Below are positions 18,274-27,474 of a stretch of DNA of 64,000 nucleotides, one piece after another. A program made the position numbers and the translations under genes. The stretch is from Caulobacter endophyticus (GTDB lineage Bacteria > Pseudomonadota > Alphaproteobacteria > Caulobacterales > Caulobacteraceae): NCBI RefSeq assembly GCF_029543245.1, contig NZ_JARQWV010000019.1, positions 1 to 64,000 on the forward strand. The letters run 5' to 3'. The notes beneath the pieces are model-generated. The model worked only from the letters and a program-made list of their open reading frames with translations, was not told where the DNA came from and ran no database searches. Each line of letters opens with the position of its first letter. Within the stretch, counting starts at the first letter, position 1.

Positions 18274-18349
18274 GCCTGGGTAGCTCAGTTGGTAGAGCAG
18301 CGGATTGAAAATCCGCGTGTCGCTGGTTCGATTCCGGCCCCAGGCACCA
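18274..18349 (+). tRNA. tRNA-Phe (GAA)
   Basis: A full cloverleaf of 76 bases with encoded CCA. The acceptor arm is GCCTGGG/CCCAGGC, the anticodon stem GCGGA/TCCGC with loop TTGAAAA (anticodon GAA), and the T-loop TTCGATT. Discriminator base is A. Confidence 0.97.
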
Positions 18350-19004
18350 CTTTCCTCTCAAGCTGTTTGATGCCAGCCCACCATCGGTGGTCGACGCCTC
18401 CTGCCGTCGTATCGGCCGGAGAGGGGGCGTCGCCGCCTTGCCGCCCAAGCTTTTCGCTAAGTCTGCGGGACGACGGATTCTGTCCTGCGAGGACAATTGG
18501 GAGCGGTAGCAGGGATTCTGCGGCGCCTCGTTTCGAGGACATCTGACCACCTCGCGCGCACTCGGCGGAAGATCGCTGTTTTGTCGCTATGCTGCGCTGC
18601 GGCGCCAATATTCCCTTTGATAGGGAAAAACCGCTCCGAAATCCTGATTTGCCATTTGTGCAATGCAGCAAAGGGCGTCCATCGGGGGTGACTGTCGTAA
18701 ATTTATGCCCAAGCGGCCCCCTTGACGGTGCGAAAAGGGGTTGCCAAAGGACCCATGCCGCAATTCTAACATTGCGGTAAGGCCTGGGCTTCGAGAGGAG
18801 CTCCGGTCACTCGCGCTTCGAAACGATCCTTCACGGCGGGCATGAGCCTTCCGCGGCGGGCGTAACGGGTCGAGCGCAGCGAAGCGGGTTCGCCCACTAT
18901 CCGAGAGATCGGATGGAAAGCGGGCTTTTCAAGTTAGGGTGGAGACGCTCTCGCGCGACGACCCTCGGTCCAAACGTGCTAGACCAATCAGGAACTGGCG
19001 ACAG
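18350..19004. other. Long intergenic region upstream of exbB
   Basis: 655 bases without a supported gene, less GC-rich than the surroundings between about 18590 and 18780. It contains a hairpin TTCCCT-TTGAT-AGGGAA (18611-18627), a TTGACG that could be a -35 element (18722-18727), and a palindrome CCGCAAT-TCTAAC-ATTGCGG (18758-18777). These could regulate exbB-exbD-tonB, but no regulator site could be named with confidence. A small RNA cannot be excluded. Confidence 0.4.
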
Positions 19005-19919
19005 ATGCTCGACATTAAACGGAAGACCCCCCTCATCGCTCTCGTCGGCGCCATGGCGCTGATGGCGAGCGCCCCGGCCTTCGCTCAGGACGCCGCCGCT
19101 CCCGCGCCGGCCACCACCGAAGCCGCCGCTCCGGCCGCCACCCCGGCTGCTGAAACCCCGGCCCCGGCCGCTGACGCCGCTCCCGCCGAAGGCGCGGACG
19201 CCGGTGAAGCCGCCACCGAAAAGATGAAGTCGCACTCGCTGACCCCGGTCGGCATGTTCCTGGCCGCCGGCATCGTCGTTAAGGTCGTGATGATCGGCCT
19301 GATCCTGGCCTCGATCTTCTCGTGGGTGCTGCTGATCACCAAGCTCCTCGAGTTCGCCAGCCTGAACAAGCAGACCGACCAGTTCCTGGAAGCCTTCCGC
19401 GGCGCCCGTTCGATCTCGGACATCGCCCGCATCGGCTCGTCGGAAGAATTCGAAGGCAACCCGCTGGCCGACATGGCCGCCGCGGCCGCCCAAGAAGTCG
19501 AACTGTCGCGTCAAGCCGGCCTGCAAGTCGGCGGCGAACACCGCGACTCGACCCTGGCCCGCGCCACCTACGCCATCAACGCCGTGCAAGCCTCGCTCGC
19601 CAAGCGTCTGTCGGGCGGCATGGTGTTCCTCGCCTCGGTCGGTTCGGGTGGTCCGTTCATCGGTCTGTTCGGTACCGTTTACGGCATCATGACCTCGTTC
19701 ATCAGCATCGCGAACACCAACACGACCAACCTCGCCGTCGTGGCCCCGGGTATCGCTGAAGCCCTGCTCGCCACCGGTATCGGTCTGTTCGCCGCTATCC
19801 CGGCCGTTATCTTCTACAACTACTTCCAAACCCGCATCTCGGCCTACGGCACCCGCTCGGAAGGCTTCGTTGCTGAACTGATGAACGCTATCTCGCGTCA
19901 GCTCGACAAGGGGGCGTAA
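19005..19919 (+). CDS. exbB: ExbB proton-channel protein of the TonB system
   Basis: A 304-residue inner-membrane protein of the MotA/TolQ/ExbB family, which with ExbD uses the proton gradient to energise TonB. Unlike E. coli ExbB it has a signal peptide (cleaved near PAFAQ) and an Ala/Pro-rich periplasmic stretch to about residue 75. Membrane segments lie near 84-108, 200-225 and 240-265. The family core GGMVFLASVGSGGPFIGLFGTVYGIM and APGIAEALLATGIGLFAAIPAVIFYN is intact. ATG 19005 was chosen because the signal peptide starts there. First gene of exbB-exbD-tonB, with exbD 5 bases downstream. Confidence 0.95.
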   Translation: MLDIKRKTPLIALVGAMALMASAPAFAQDAAAPAPATTEAAAPAATPAAETPAPAADAAPAEGADAGEAATEKMKSHSLTPVGMFLAAGIVVKVVMIGLILASIFSWVLLITKLLEFASLNKQTDQFLEAFRGARSISDIARIGSSEEFEGNPLADMAAAAAQEVELSRQAGLQVGGEHRDSTLARATYAINAVQASLAKRLSGGMVFLASVGSGGPFIGLFGTVYGIMTSFISIANTNTTNLAVVAPGIAEALLATGIGLFAAIPAVIFYNYFQTRISAYGTRSEGFVAELMNAISRQLDKGA

Positions 19920-19924
19920 GACCG

Positions 19925-20359
19925 ATGGCCGCCAAACTTTCGGGCGGCGGCGGCGACAGGTTCAACGTCGAACAGAACAGCGAGATCAACGTTACGCCCT
20001 TCGTGGACGTCATGCTGGTCCTCCTGATCATCTTCATGGTGGCGGCCCCGCTGGCCTCCGTGTCGATCGAAGTGAACCTGCCGCCGGCGGTAGCGAAAGC
20101 ATCGCCTAACCCGCCGAAACCGGTCTACATCTCCATCAAGTCAAACGGTCAGCTGTACATCGGCGACGATCGCACTTCGATTGACACGATGGGTGAAGAC
20201 CTGACGAAGAACATCGGCAGACGCGACCCTTCGAAGGAGCGCATCTTCATCCGTGCTGACGAAAAGACGCGCTATGGCTCGTTCATGGAGGTTATGAACA
20301 CCCTCCAGGACAACGGGTTCTACAGCGTGGCTCTCGTGGGCCGCGATGAGAACAGCTGA
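19925..20359 (+). CDS. exbD: ExbD protein of the TonB system
   Basis: A 144-residue protein with one N-terminal membrane helix and a periplasmic domain. The helix region reads INVTPFVDVMLVLLIIFMVAAPL; the Asp in PFVDVMLVLL is the conserved proton-path residue. The periplasmic part shows EVNLPPA and VFIRADEKTRYGSFMEVMNTLQDNGF-type sequence, typical of ExbD/TolR. Only 5 bases after exbB and 10 before tonB, so the three are one operon. Confidence 0.95.
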   Translation: MAAKLSGGGGDRFNVEQNSEINVTPFVDVMLVLLIIFMVAAPLASVSIEVNLPPAVAKASPNPPKPVYISIKSNGQLYIGDDRTSIDTMGEDLTKNIGRRDPSKERIFIRADEKTRYGSFMEVMNTLQDNGFYSVALVGRDENS

Positions 20360-20369
20360 GGGGTGATGC

Positions 20370-21110
<741 letters not shown>

Positions 21111-21138
21111 CGCCAGGCCTGGGACGATCCCAAGAAGA

Positions 21139-21169
21139 CGCCTCGGAACTCCGGTTCCGGGGCGTTTTT
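21139..21169 (+). terminator. Terminator of exbB-exbD-tonB
   Basis: CGCCTCGGAAC-TCC-GGTTCCGGGGCG followed by TTTTTC, 28 bases past the tonB stop. Confidence 0.9.
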
Positions 21170-21300
21170 CTTTGCCTGCAACGCCGGGCGAAGGCGCGGC
21201 GGCATCAAGGCCTGTTCGGGGCGTGAAAATTTCCCCGCAAGACGCCTTTTCGCCGCTTGATCCCGGGGGCGGGTCCGACTAAGAACACGCCTCTCGCGGA

Positions 21301-21377
21301 GCCGCCTTAGCTCAGTTGGTTAGAGCGCTAGATTGTGGATCTAGAGGTCCTCGGTTCGAGCCCGAGAGGTGGTACCA
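21301..21377 (+). tRNA. tRNA-His (GTG), without encoded G-1
   Basis: A 77-base cloverleaf with encoded CCA. The anticodon loop is TTGTGGA (anticodon GTG). The acceptor arm GCCGCCT pairs with AGGTGGT, giving a G1-U72 pair. The discriminator is A73, and the base before position 1 is A, so the G-1:C73 pair used by most bacteria is missing. This matches the known unusual alphaproteobacterial tRNA-His. Confidence 0.95.
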
Positions 21378-21390
21378 CGAGACGATGAAG

Positions 21391-21418
21391 AGGCCCGGCG
21401 GCGACGCCGGGCCTTTTT
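21391..21418 (+). terminator. Terminator after tRNA-His
   Basis: AGGCCCGGCG-GCGA-CGCCGGGCCT followed by TTTT, 13 bases after the tRNA. Confidence 0.9.
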
Positions 21419-21670
21419 CGTTTCGCGCCGGCTGGCGAGGCTGGCCCAGGTGGGCCGCGCCGAACGGTCGCGGCGGCGAACGGCCACATGGCCCGGCGGG
21501 TGCGCACGTGGGAGGGTCCCTGGGCGCGGCGTCCGGCGCTCTGGGACGGATCGTCGCGCACTTGCACGAACCATAGCCAAGTCGCGTGGAACGGGCGTAC
21601 GGTAGGGCTCACGACACCGCCGCTTGAGCGGGCCCGCGTCGTGGCGCGGAGCGAGATCGGGGAGGGAGCA

Positions 21671-21910
21671 ATGGCTGACGGCGCTATGGGAATCGTTCCG
21701 ACCGAAGAGCAATTGGCGGCCGCCGCCCTGGACGTGGCCGGCCTGCTGGGATTCGCCGATCTGCTGCCCGCCTACGCCGCGGCGGAAGGCGGCGAGAAGC
21801 TGGACGTGCTGAGCGCGATCGTGCGCGTCATCGCCGCCGAGGCGTTGGGCGTCGAGCCGGGCGGCGACCGAATCGGCCCCGAGGCGGCGCTGCTGCTGGG
21901 CCTGGACTGA
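21671..21910 (+). CDS. Hypothetical protein, 79 residues
   Basis: An acidic, alanine- and leucine-rich, probably helical protein with no cysteine and no membrane segment. A strong GGGGAGGGAG ribosome site precedes the ATG. No family was recognised. It is about 150 bases upstream of the ParD-like gene, but the AT-rich operator region in between makes it a separate unit. Function unknown. Confidence 0.6.
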   Translation: MADGAMGIVPTEEQLAAAALDVAGLLGFADLLPAYAAAEGGEKLDVLSAIVRVIAAEALGVEPGGDRIGPEAALLLGLD

Positions 21911-22015
21911 GACGTCTCCACTTCGGCTGGCGCGCTCTGGAGCCGGCCGACCTTCTTCCGATGGAGTGGCTTGTCGCAGCCGCCCGCGCCTGGCGAGGGC
22001 GCCCTTGCCGCCTCG

Positions 22016-22052
22016 ATGCTTTGATATATAAAGCATATACGAAACGTATATG
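22016..22052 (+). promoter_or_regulatory. Overlapping palindromes, predicted operator of the ParD-like/MetAP pair
   Basis: Two inverted repeats share three bases: ATGCTTT-N7-AAAGCAT (22016-22036) and CATATACG-AAA-CGTATATG (22034-22052). All arms are perfect. The stretch is a sharp AT-rich island and ends 11 bases before the likely start of a ribbon-helix-helix protein. Such proteins usually bind tandem palindromes in their own promoter, so autoregulation is inferred. Confidence 0.7.
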
Positions 22053-22063
22053 TGAGGGGGCCG

Positions 22064-22276
22064 GTGGGCATCGTCAACATCGAGGACGAGGTGCACGAAC
22101 AGCTGCGCCGGGCCAGCAAGGCGTCCTATCGCTCGATCAACGCCCAGGCGGCGTTCTGGATCAGGATCGGCATGCTGTGCGAGCTGAACCCGGGCCTGAC
22201 CTTCCAGGAACTTGTAGCGCGCGAACTGAAGGCGGCCGGCGTCGACGCCCCCGATCCGGCGGCCGTGGCCCCATGA
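22064..22276 (+). CDS. ParD-like antitoxin-family protein (ribbon-helix-helix)
   Basis: A 70-residue protein. The N-terminus GIVNIEDEVHEQLRRASKASYRSINAQAAFWIRIGMLCE has the strand-helix-helix pattern of the ParD_like family: a short DNA-binding strand, then two helices with RSINAQA at the turn. The C-terminal part (about 45-70) would be the partner-binding or disordered tail. The GTG at 22064 follows AGGGGG closely; a GTG at 22052 is possible but overlaps the operator. The stop overlaps the ATG of a methionine aminopeptidase, so the two are translationally coupled. No ParE-type toxin is present. Confidence 0.8.
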   Translation: MGIVNIEDEVHEQLRRASKASYRSINAQAAFWIRIGMLCELNPGLTFQELVARELKAAGVDAPDPAAVAP

Positions 22277-23040
22277 CCAAGACACCGGCCGAGATCGAAT
22301 TGATGGCCCAGGCCGGGCGCCTGCTGGCCTCGGTGTTCACGCAACTGGACGGCCTGTCGCTGGCGGGCATGAGCACGCTGGAGGTCAACGACCTGGTCGA
22401 GGCGTTCATCGTCGAGCGGCTGGGCGCACGTCCGGCCAGCAAGGGTCAATACGGCTACGGCTTCGTGCTGAACAGCTCACGCAACGCCGTCGTCTGCCAC
22501 GGCGTGCCTTCGGCGCAGGAGGTGCTGGCCGACGGCGACATCGTCAATTTCGACATCACGCTGGAGAAGGGCGGCTACATCGCCGACTCCAGCAAGACCT
22601 ATCTGGTGGGCGAGGTCGCCGCGCCGGCCAGGCGGCTGGTGCGCACTACCTATGAGGCGATGTGGAAGGGCATCCGCGCCGTGCGGCCGGGGGCGAGGCT
22701 GGGCGACGTGGGCCACGCCATCGAGCGGCACGCCAAGCGCGGGGGCTATTCCATCGTGCGGGACTATTGCGGCCATGGCATCGGCCGCGAGATGCACGAG
22801 GCGCCCCAGGTGCTGCACTACGGCCGCCCCGGAACCGGTCTGGCGCTGCGCGAGGGCATGGTGTTCACGATCGAGCCCATGCTGAACGAGGGACGCAGGG
22901 GCGTGCAGACCGAGGACGACGGCTGGACCGTCACCACGATGGACGGCAGGCTCTCGGCCCAGTTCGAGCACACGGTGGCGGTCACCCGCGACGGCGTGCG
23001 GGTGCTGACCCTGCGGCCGGACGAGGTCCGGGCGGCGTAG
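22273..23040 (+). CDS. map: Type I methionine aminopeptidase coupled to a ParD-like gene
   Basis: A 255-residue metalloprotease that removes N-terminal Met from new proteins. All five metal ligands can be found: Asp in NFDITL, Asp in IADSSKTY, His in GHGIGREMHEAP, Glu in FTIEPML and Glu in QFEHTVAVT. The usual HGDTS around the second Asp reads IADSS, so it is a diverged paralogue rather than the standard housekeeping form. It overlaps the ParD-like gene by 4 bases and has no terminator of its own. Inferred to be a second, regulated MetAP; a toxin-like role is speculative. Confidence 0.88.
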   Translation: MTKTPAEIELMAQAGRLLASVFTQLDGLSLAGMSTLEVNDLVEAFIVERLGARPASKGQYGYGFVLNSSRNAVVCHGVPSAQEVLADGDIVNFDITLEKGGYIADSSKTYLVGEVAAPARRLVRTTYEAMWKGIRAVRPGARLGDVGHAIERHAKRGGYSIVRDYCGHGIGREMHEAPQVLHYGRPGTGLALREGMVFTIEPMLNEGRRGVQTEDDGWTVTTMDGRLSAQFEHTVAVTRDGVRVLTLRPDEVRAA

Positions 23041-23067
23041 GATCAGGTACGCCGCCGATTTGGATCC

Positions 23068-24450
23068 CTACTCCTGCGGTGACGTCGTCCAGCCGCCGCC
23101 CAGGGCCTGATAGAGGGCCACGGCGTTGAGCAGGCGAGCCTCGCGGACCTGAGAAAGAGCCAGCTCGGTGGCCAGCAGGCCGCGCTGGGCGTCCAGTTCC
23201 TCCAGATAGGCGACATAGCCGGCCTGGTAGCGCTTGCGGGCGTGGTCCAGCGTGCGGGCGGCGGCGGCGCGTTGCAGGCGGGCATGGTCCTCCTGCTCGG
23301 TCAGCCGCCCCTGGCCCTCAAGCGCGCTCTCGACCTCGTTGAAGGCGGTCAGGGCCACCTTGCGATAGGCGAAGGCGGCCTGGTCGCGGCGGGCGGCGGC
23401 GGCGTCGGAGGCCCCGCGCAGGCGTCCGCCGTCGAAGATCGGGGCCAGCACGCTGCCGCCCAGGCTCCAGGTGGTCAGGGGATCGATGTGCAGCACCTTC
23501 AGCCCGCCGGCGGCGGCCGACAATCTCACCTGCGGCAGGAAAGCGGCGCGAGCGGCCGCCAGGCTGGCGTCGGCGCCGACGAGCGTCGCCTCGGCCTGGG
23601 CGATGTCGGGGCGGCGCTCCAGCAAGGCCGAGGGCAGGGGCGCGGACGGCTGCGGCACGGCCAGGGCGTCGAGCCCGCCACGGACGATCGGCCCGGCGCC
23701 GTCCTCGCCGGCCAGGAGGGAGAGCCCCGCCTCCTGTCGACGGACGGCCAGCTCCAGGGCCGGCACGCGCTGGGCGGCGGCTTCCAGCTCGCCCTCGGCC
23801 TGACGCAGTTCCAGGTTGGAGGTCACGCCTCGCTGGGCGCGTCGTCGGGCGCGATCGGCGGCTTCCTGGCGCGAGACCAGGGTGGCGCGAGCGGTCGCCA
23901 GCTGGGCGTCCAGCGAGGTCAGCGAGACATAGGCGCGGGCGACGGCGGCGGCGACCGACAGACGCGCGGCGTCGCGGCCGTAGCGGCTGGATTGCAGGCT
24001 GGCGCGGGCGGCGGCGTCGCCGGCCCGCAGGCGGCCCCACAGGTCGACCTCGTAGGCGGCCTGAAGCTGGCTCTGGGCGGCCAGAGGTTCGGCCGGCGTG
24101 CCGAAGGCCGACAGCTCGCGCTGCTTCTGCACCCCGCCCGCCGCGTTCAGCGTCGGAAGCAGCGCGGCGCGCGACTGGGCGGCCAGACCCTCGGCCTCGC
24201 GCACCCGGGCCTCGGCGATCCCGAGGTCGGCGTTGCGCACGAGCGCGGCGGCGACGAGTTCGGAGAGGCGGGGATCGCCGAAGGCCTTCCACCAGTCGGC
24301 GGCGACGGCGTCCTGGCCGGCGGGCGACTCTGCGCGCCAGCCGGCGGGCGGGCTCACGGCGGCCTCGCCGGGCGGGGCGGTCCTAGGGCCGGGCGTGGCG
24401 CAGGCGGCCAGCAGCAGCGTCGTCAGCAGCGCGGGTAGGGGCGGGCGCAT
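23068..24450 (-). CDS. Outer-membrane efflux lipoprotein (NodT/OprM type)
   Basis: A 460-residue outer-membrane channel protein of a tripartite pump. A lipoprotein signal ends in LLLAACATP, with the lipidated Cys at residue 17. Two OEP repeats follow, with landmarks DWWKAFGDPRLSELVAAAL, ADLGIAEARVREAEG, YEVDLWGRLRAGDAAARA, and later RRPDIAQAEATLVGADASLAAARAAFLPQVRL. It is the third gene of a minus-strand operon (MFS pump, adaptor, channel); its ATG overlaps the adaptor stop by one base. Confidence 0.93.
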   Translation of the reverse strand: MRPPLPALLTTLLLAACATPGPRTAPPGEAAVSPPAGWRAESPAGQDAVAADWWKAFGDPRLSELVAAALVRNADLGIAEARVREAEGLAAQSRAALLPTLNAAGGVQKQRELSAFGTPAEPLAAQSQLQAAYEVDLWGRLRAGDAAARASLQSSRYGRDAARLSVAAAVARAYVSLTSLDAQLATARATLVSRQEAADRARRRAQRGVTSNLELRQAEGELEAAAQRVPALELAVRRQEAGLSLLAGEDGAGPIVRGGLDALAVPQPSAPLPSALLERRPDIAQAEATLVGADASLAAARAAFLPQVRLSAAAGGLKVLHIDPLTTWSLGGSVLAPIFDGGRLRGASDAAAARRDQAAFAYRKVALTAFNEVESALEGQGRLTEQEDHARLQRAAAARTLDHARKRYQAGYVAYLEELDAQRGLLATELALSQVREARLLNAVALYQALGGGWTTSPQE

Positions 24451-25610
24451 CAGCGGCGCTCCGTCTCGCGCGGCGCCTTGGCCAGGTCGACCTGGGCCTC
24501 GACCGACATGCCGGGGCGCAGGCGGGAAAGGTCGGCCTGGCCGGCGTCGAGCACGATGCGCACCGGCAGGCGCTGGGCGATCTTGGTGAAGTTGCCGGTG
24601 GCGTTCTGGGCCGGGAGGATGCTGAACTCCGAGCCGGTAGCCGGCGAGATCTGCTCGATGCGGCCGTGGAAACGCCGGTCGCCCAGGGCGTCGACCGTGA
24701 CGCTGGCGGCCTGACCCGGGCGCATGCGGCCGGCCTGGCGCTCCTTGAAGTTGGCGATGATCCAGCGCTGCGGCGGCACCAGCGAGACGAGCTGGGCGCC
24801 GGCGGTGACGAACTGGCCCTGGCGCACGCCGATCTGGCCCAGCTGCCCGTCGGCGGGGGCCAGAACCAAGGTGTTGTCCATGTCGATTTCGGCGAGGCGC
24901 AAGGCGGCGCGGGCGGCGGCCACGGCGGCCTCCAGGCCCTGGCGCGAGACGCCGACCGAGCGGACGTCCTGGCGGGCGATGTCGCGGCCGGCCTGGGCGG
25001 CCACGACCTGGGCCTCCGCGGCGCGCAGGGCCGCGCGGGCCTGGTCGCGTTCACGCAAGGAAACCGAACCGTCGGTGGCGAGGTCGGCGACGCGGGCCAT
25101 GTCGGCGCGGGCGCGCTCCATCTGAGCCTGGGCCGAACCGATGTCGGCGTGGCGGGCGGCGAGAGCCGCCTCGCGGGAGGCCTGGGCCTGGGTCGAGTTG
25201 GCCAGATCCGCCTCGCGGGCGGCCAGGGTGGCGCGGGCCTGATCGAGGCGCTGGCCGTAGATGCGGCGGTCGATCTCGACCAGCGGCTGGCCGGCGCGCA
25301 CGGTCTGGAAGTCCTGCACCAGCACCTTGGTGACGTAGCCGCTGAGCTGAGGCGCGATAACGGTGACCTGGCCGCGCACATAGGCGTTGTCGGTGCGCTG
25401 CACCGAGCCGGCGAAGGGCGGCAGCTTCCAAAGGAACAGGATCAGCAGCACCACGGCCAGGGTGATGACCGCCGTCAGCACGATGGCGCGCACGCCCGGC
25501 GGCTTGGGCCGGGCCGGCGGCGGGGCGGCCGCGGCGGCGCGGTCTTCCGGCTGAGGGGGCGGCTGGGCCGAAGGCTTGGCGGGCGGGGGCGGGGCGGCGG
25601 CGTCGGTCAT
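24450..25610 (-). CDS. HlyD/EmrA-family efflux adaptor
   Basis: A 386-residue periplasmic adaptor that links the inner-membrane pump to the outer-membrane channel. A Pro/Ala-rich cytoplasmic start is followed by a membrane anchor at about 49-70 (VLTAVITLAVVLLILFLWKL). Next come the biotinyl-lipoyl half motif (TDNAYVRGQVTVIAPQLSGYVTKVLVQDFQTVRAGQPL), a long alpha-hairpin, and the beta-barrel with VAPADGQLGQIGVRQGQFV-like sequence. It overlaps both neighbours (ATGA with the pump gene). It fits EmrA in an EmrAB-TolC-like system. Confidence 0.93.
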   Translation of the reverse strand: MTDAAAPPPPAKPSAQPPPQPEDRAAAAAPPPARPKPPGVRAIVLTAVITLAVVLLILFLWKLPPFAGSVQRTDNAYVRGQVTVIAPQLSGYVTKVLVQDFQTVRAGQPLVEIDRRIYGQRLDQARATLAAREADLANSTQAQASREAALAARHADIGSAQAQMERARADMARVADLATDGSVSLRERDQARAALRAAEAQVVAAQAGRDIARQDVRSVGVSRQGLEAAVAAARAALRLAEIDMDNTLVLAPADGQLGQIGVRQGQFVTAGAQLVSLVPPQRWIIANFKERQAGRMRPGQAASVTVDALGDRRFHGRIEQISPATGSEFSILPAQNATGNFTKIAQRLPVRIVLDAGQADLSRLRPGMSVEAQVDLAKAPRETERR

Positions 25611-27283
25611 GCGGGTTCCGAGGCGGGCTTGGAAGGTGTCGGGGAGACGGCGGCTTGGCGCTTGGCGCGCACGGCCAGCAGCACGAACAGCAGGGCGGCG
25701 TAGAAGAACTGGGCGACGGCGATGATCCCGATCACCCGGAAGACGTCGTTGAAGGCCAGGATATTGGCCTGCTGCACCAGTTGCTGGGTCAGCAGGGCCA
25801 CGCCGTCGGCGGCGCGGAAGGCTGGATCGCCCTGGGTGGCGGCATAGGCGCCGCCATAGGCCTGCAAGGTGGCGGCGACGGCGGGATCCGACCCGGTGAG
25901 GTGCTCGGCAAGATAGACGGCGTGGTGCTGGGCCCGCACCGTCTGCAGCGTGCCCAGCAGCGAGGCGCCGAACAGGCCGCCCAGGTTCTGGGCGACGCCG
26001 AACATGACCGAGAAGGTGATGATCGAGCCCAGGCCCCGGGTCAGCAGCTGGCCGATGCCGAACATGAAGGCCGGCCCCAGGAACATGGCGGCGGCGAAGG
26101 CCAGCAGGGCCTGGCTGAGATAGAGGTTGGCCGGCCCGGTCAGCACCGTGGCGCGGGCGTCGAGGAAGGCGCCCCCGGCGATCAACAGGATCGAGCCGAG
26201 GAACTGCGGAGCCAGGGTCTTCTGGTTCAGGGTCGTGGCGCTGACCACGACGCCGGCGATGGTGGCCAGCAGGACGACGCCATACAGCAGCCGCTGCTGC
26301 TCGGCGGCCAGGCCCAGGGCGTTCATCAGGCCGGCGGCGCCGACGCTCTGCTCGGAGAGGATCAGCCGCACCAGGGCGATGTTCAGGCAAAAGCGCAGGA
26401 AGGCGCCGGTGGCCACCCAGCGGGTGTCGATCAGCGGATGGACGCGGCCGTGCTCGACCAGCGAGGCGACGGCGATCATCACGACGGCCGCGGCGAGACA
26501 CCAGCCGAGCCAAGGGGCCTCGAACCACCAGACGACGCGGCCAAGGCCCAGGACGGCGACAACCAGGCCAAGGCCGCCGCCCAGCAGGGCGAAGGTCAGG
26601 AGGTCGGTCTTCTCGAAGACGTGGATGCGCACCCCGTGCGGCAGGCGAAACAGCAGCACGGCGGCCAGGCAGGCTGCGGCCAGGCACGCCTCAAGGGCGT
26701 AGAGGCCGTGCCAATAGGCCGCATCCAGCAGGCCGGTGGAGATCACCCGGGCCAGCGGCGCGCCCAACTGCGAGACGCCGACCCCCAGCACCAGCGCCCC
26801 CATGCGGAACGAGGCGGGAAAGGCCTGCAGCATGTAGAACATGGCCAGGGCGCTGAGCGCGGCGGCGCCGACGCCGCTGATCGCCCGCAGGGCCAGGGCC
26901 ATCGGATAGTTGTCGAGGAACAGGTGCGCGAAGGCCGCCACCGTGTAGAGGCTGAGGAACACCAGGGTGAACCGGCGGATGCCGAACTGCTGGCGGTACT
27001 TCACCAGCAAGAGGTTCATCGAGATGTTGGTCATGATGTAGATCGTGGTCAGCCAGGCCCCCTGCGTGGGGGTGAGGCCCAGCGAGCCCTGGATGGCCGG
27101 CAGGTTGACCGAGATCAGCGCCGTGCCCAGCGAGCCGGTGACCCCGATCAGCAGGCTGATCAGGCCGTGGATGATCCGGAAGGGCAGGGGAAAGTCCGGC
27201 GTCGAGGGCGAGCCGGGCATCATCGGCCGCTCGTGCGGCAGCCAATCCGGGGTCTGGCCGATCGTCTCGCCGTGCCGGGGCAT
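25607..27283 (-). CDS. MFS multidrug transporter, DHA2 (EmrB) family
   Basis: A 558-residue proton-drug antiporter with about 14 membrane helices. The first helices carry LGTALISVNLPAIQGSLGLTPTQGAWLTTIYIMTNISMNLL, typical of DHA2 pumps. The start ATG 27283 has AAGAGG five bases upstream; a longer GTG-type start would add a non-conserved leader. First gene of the efflux operon with adaptor and lipoprotein channel, divergent from a TetR-family gene across 191 bases. The drug range is unknown. Confidence 0.93.
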   Translation of the reverse strand: MPRHGETIGQTPDWLPHERPMMPGSPSTPDFPLPFRIIHGLISLLIGVTGSLGTALISVNLPAIQGSLGLTPTQGAWLTTIYIMTNISMNLLLVKYRQQFGIRRFTLVFLSLYTVAAFAHLFLDNYPMALALRAISGVGAAALSALAMFYMLQAFPASFRMGALVLGVGVSQLGAPLARVISTGLLDAAYWHGLYALEACLAAACLAAVLLFRLPHGVRIHVFEKTDLLTFALLGGGLGLVVAVLGLGRVVWWFEAPWLGWCLAAAVVMIAVASLVEHGRVHPLIDTRWVATGAFLRFCLNIALVRLILSEQSVGAAGLMNALGLAAEQQRLLYGVVLLATIAGVVVSATTLNQKTLAPQFLGSILLIAGGAFLDARATVLTGPANLYLSQALLAFAAAMFLGPAFMFGIGQLLTRGLGSIITFSVMFGVAQNLGGLFGASLLGTLQTVRAQHHAVYLAEHLTGSDPAVAATLQAYGGAYAATQGDPAFRAADGVALLTQQLVQQANILAFNDVFRVIGIIAVAQFFYAALLFVLLAVRAKRQAAVSPTPSKPASEPA

Positions 27284-27474
27284 CGCGCCTCTTGGTGCTG
27301 ACGGCGTCACTGTGGGGCGCGCCGCGCCGCCGGTCAAACGCCCTCTGGTCGCAGGCTGGAGGGCGTGGCCGCGCTGCGTCTTGAACGAAATTCCTCAGAC
27401 CTCGGCGCATCTTGACGCTTGCGCCAAATTCGAACGCTTGTAAGGGTTCCCTAGGGGTAAAGGGGATTGAAGTC

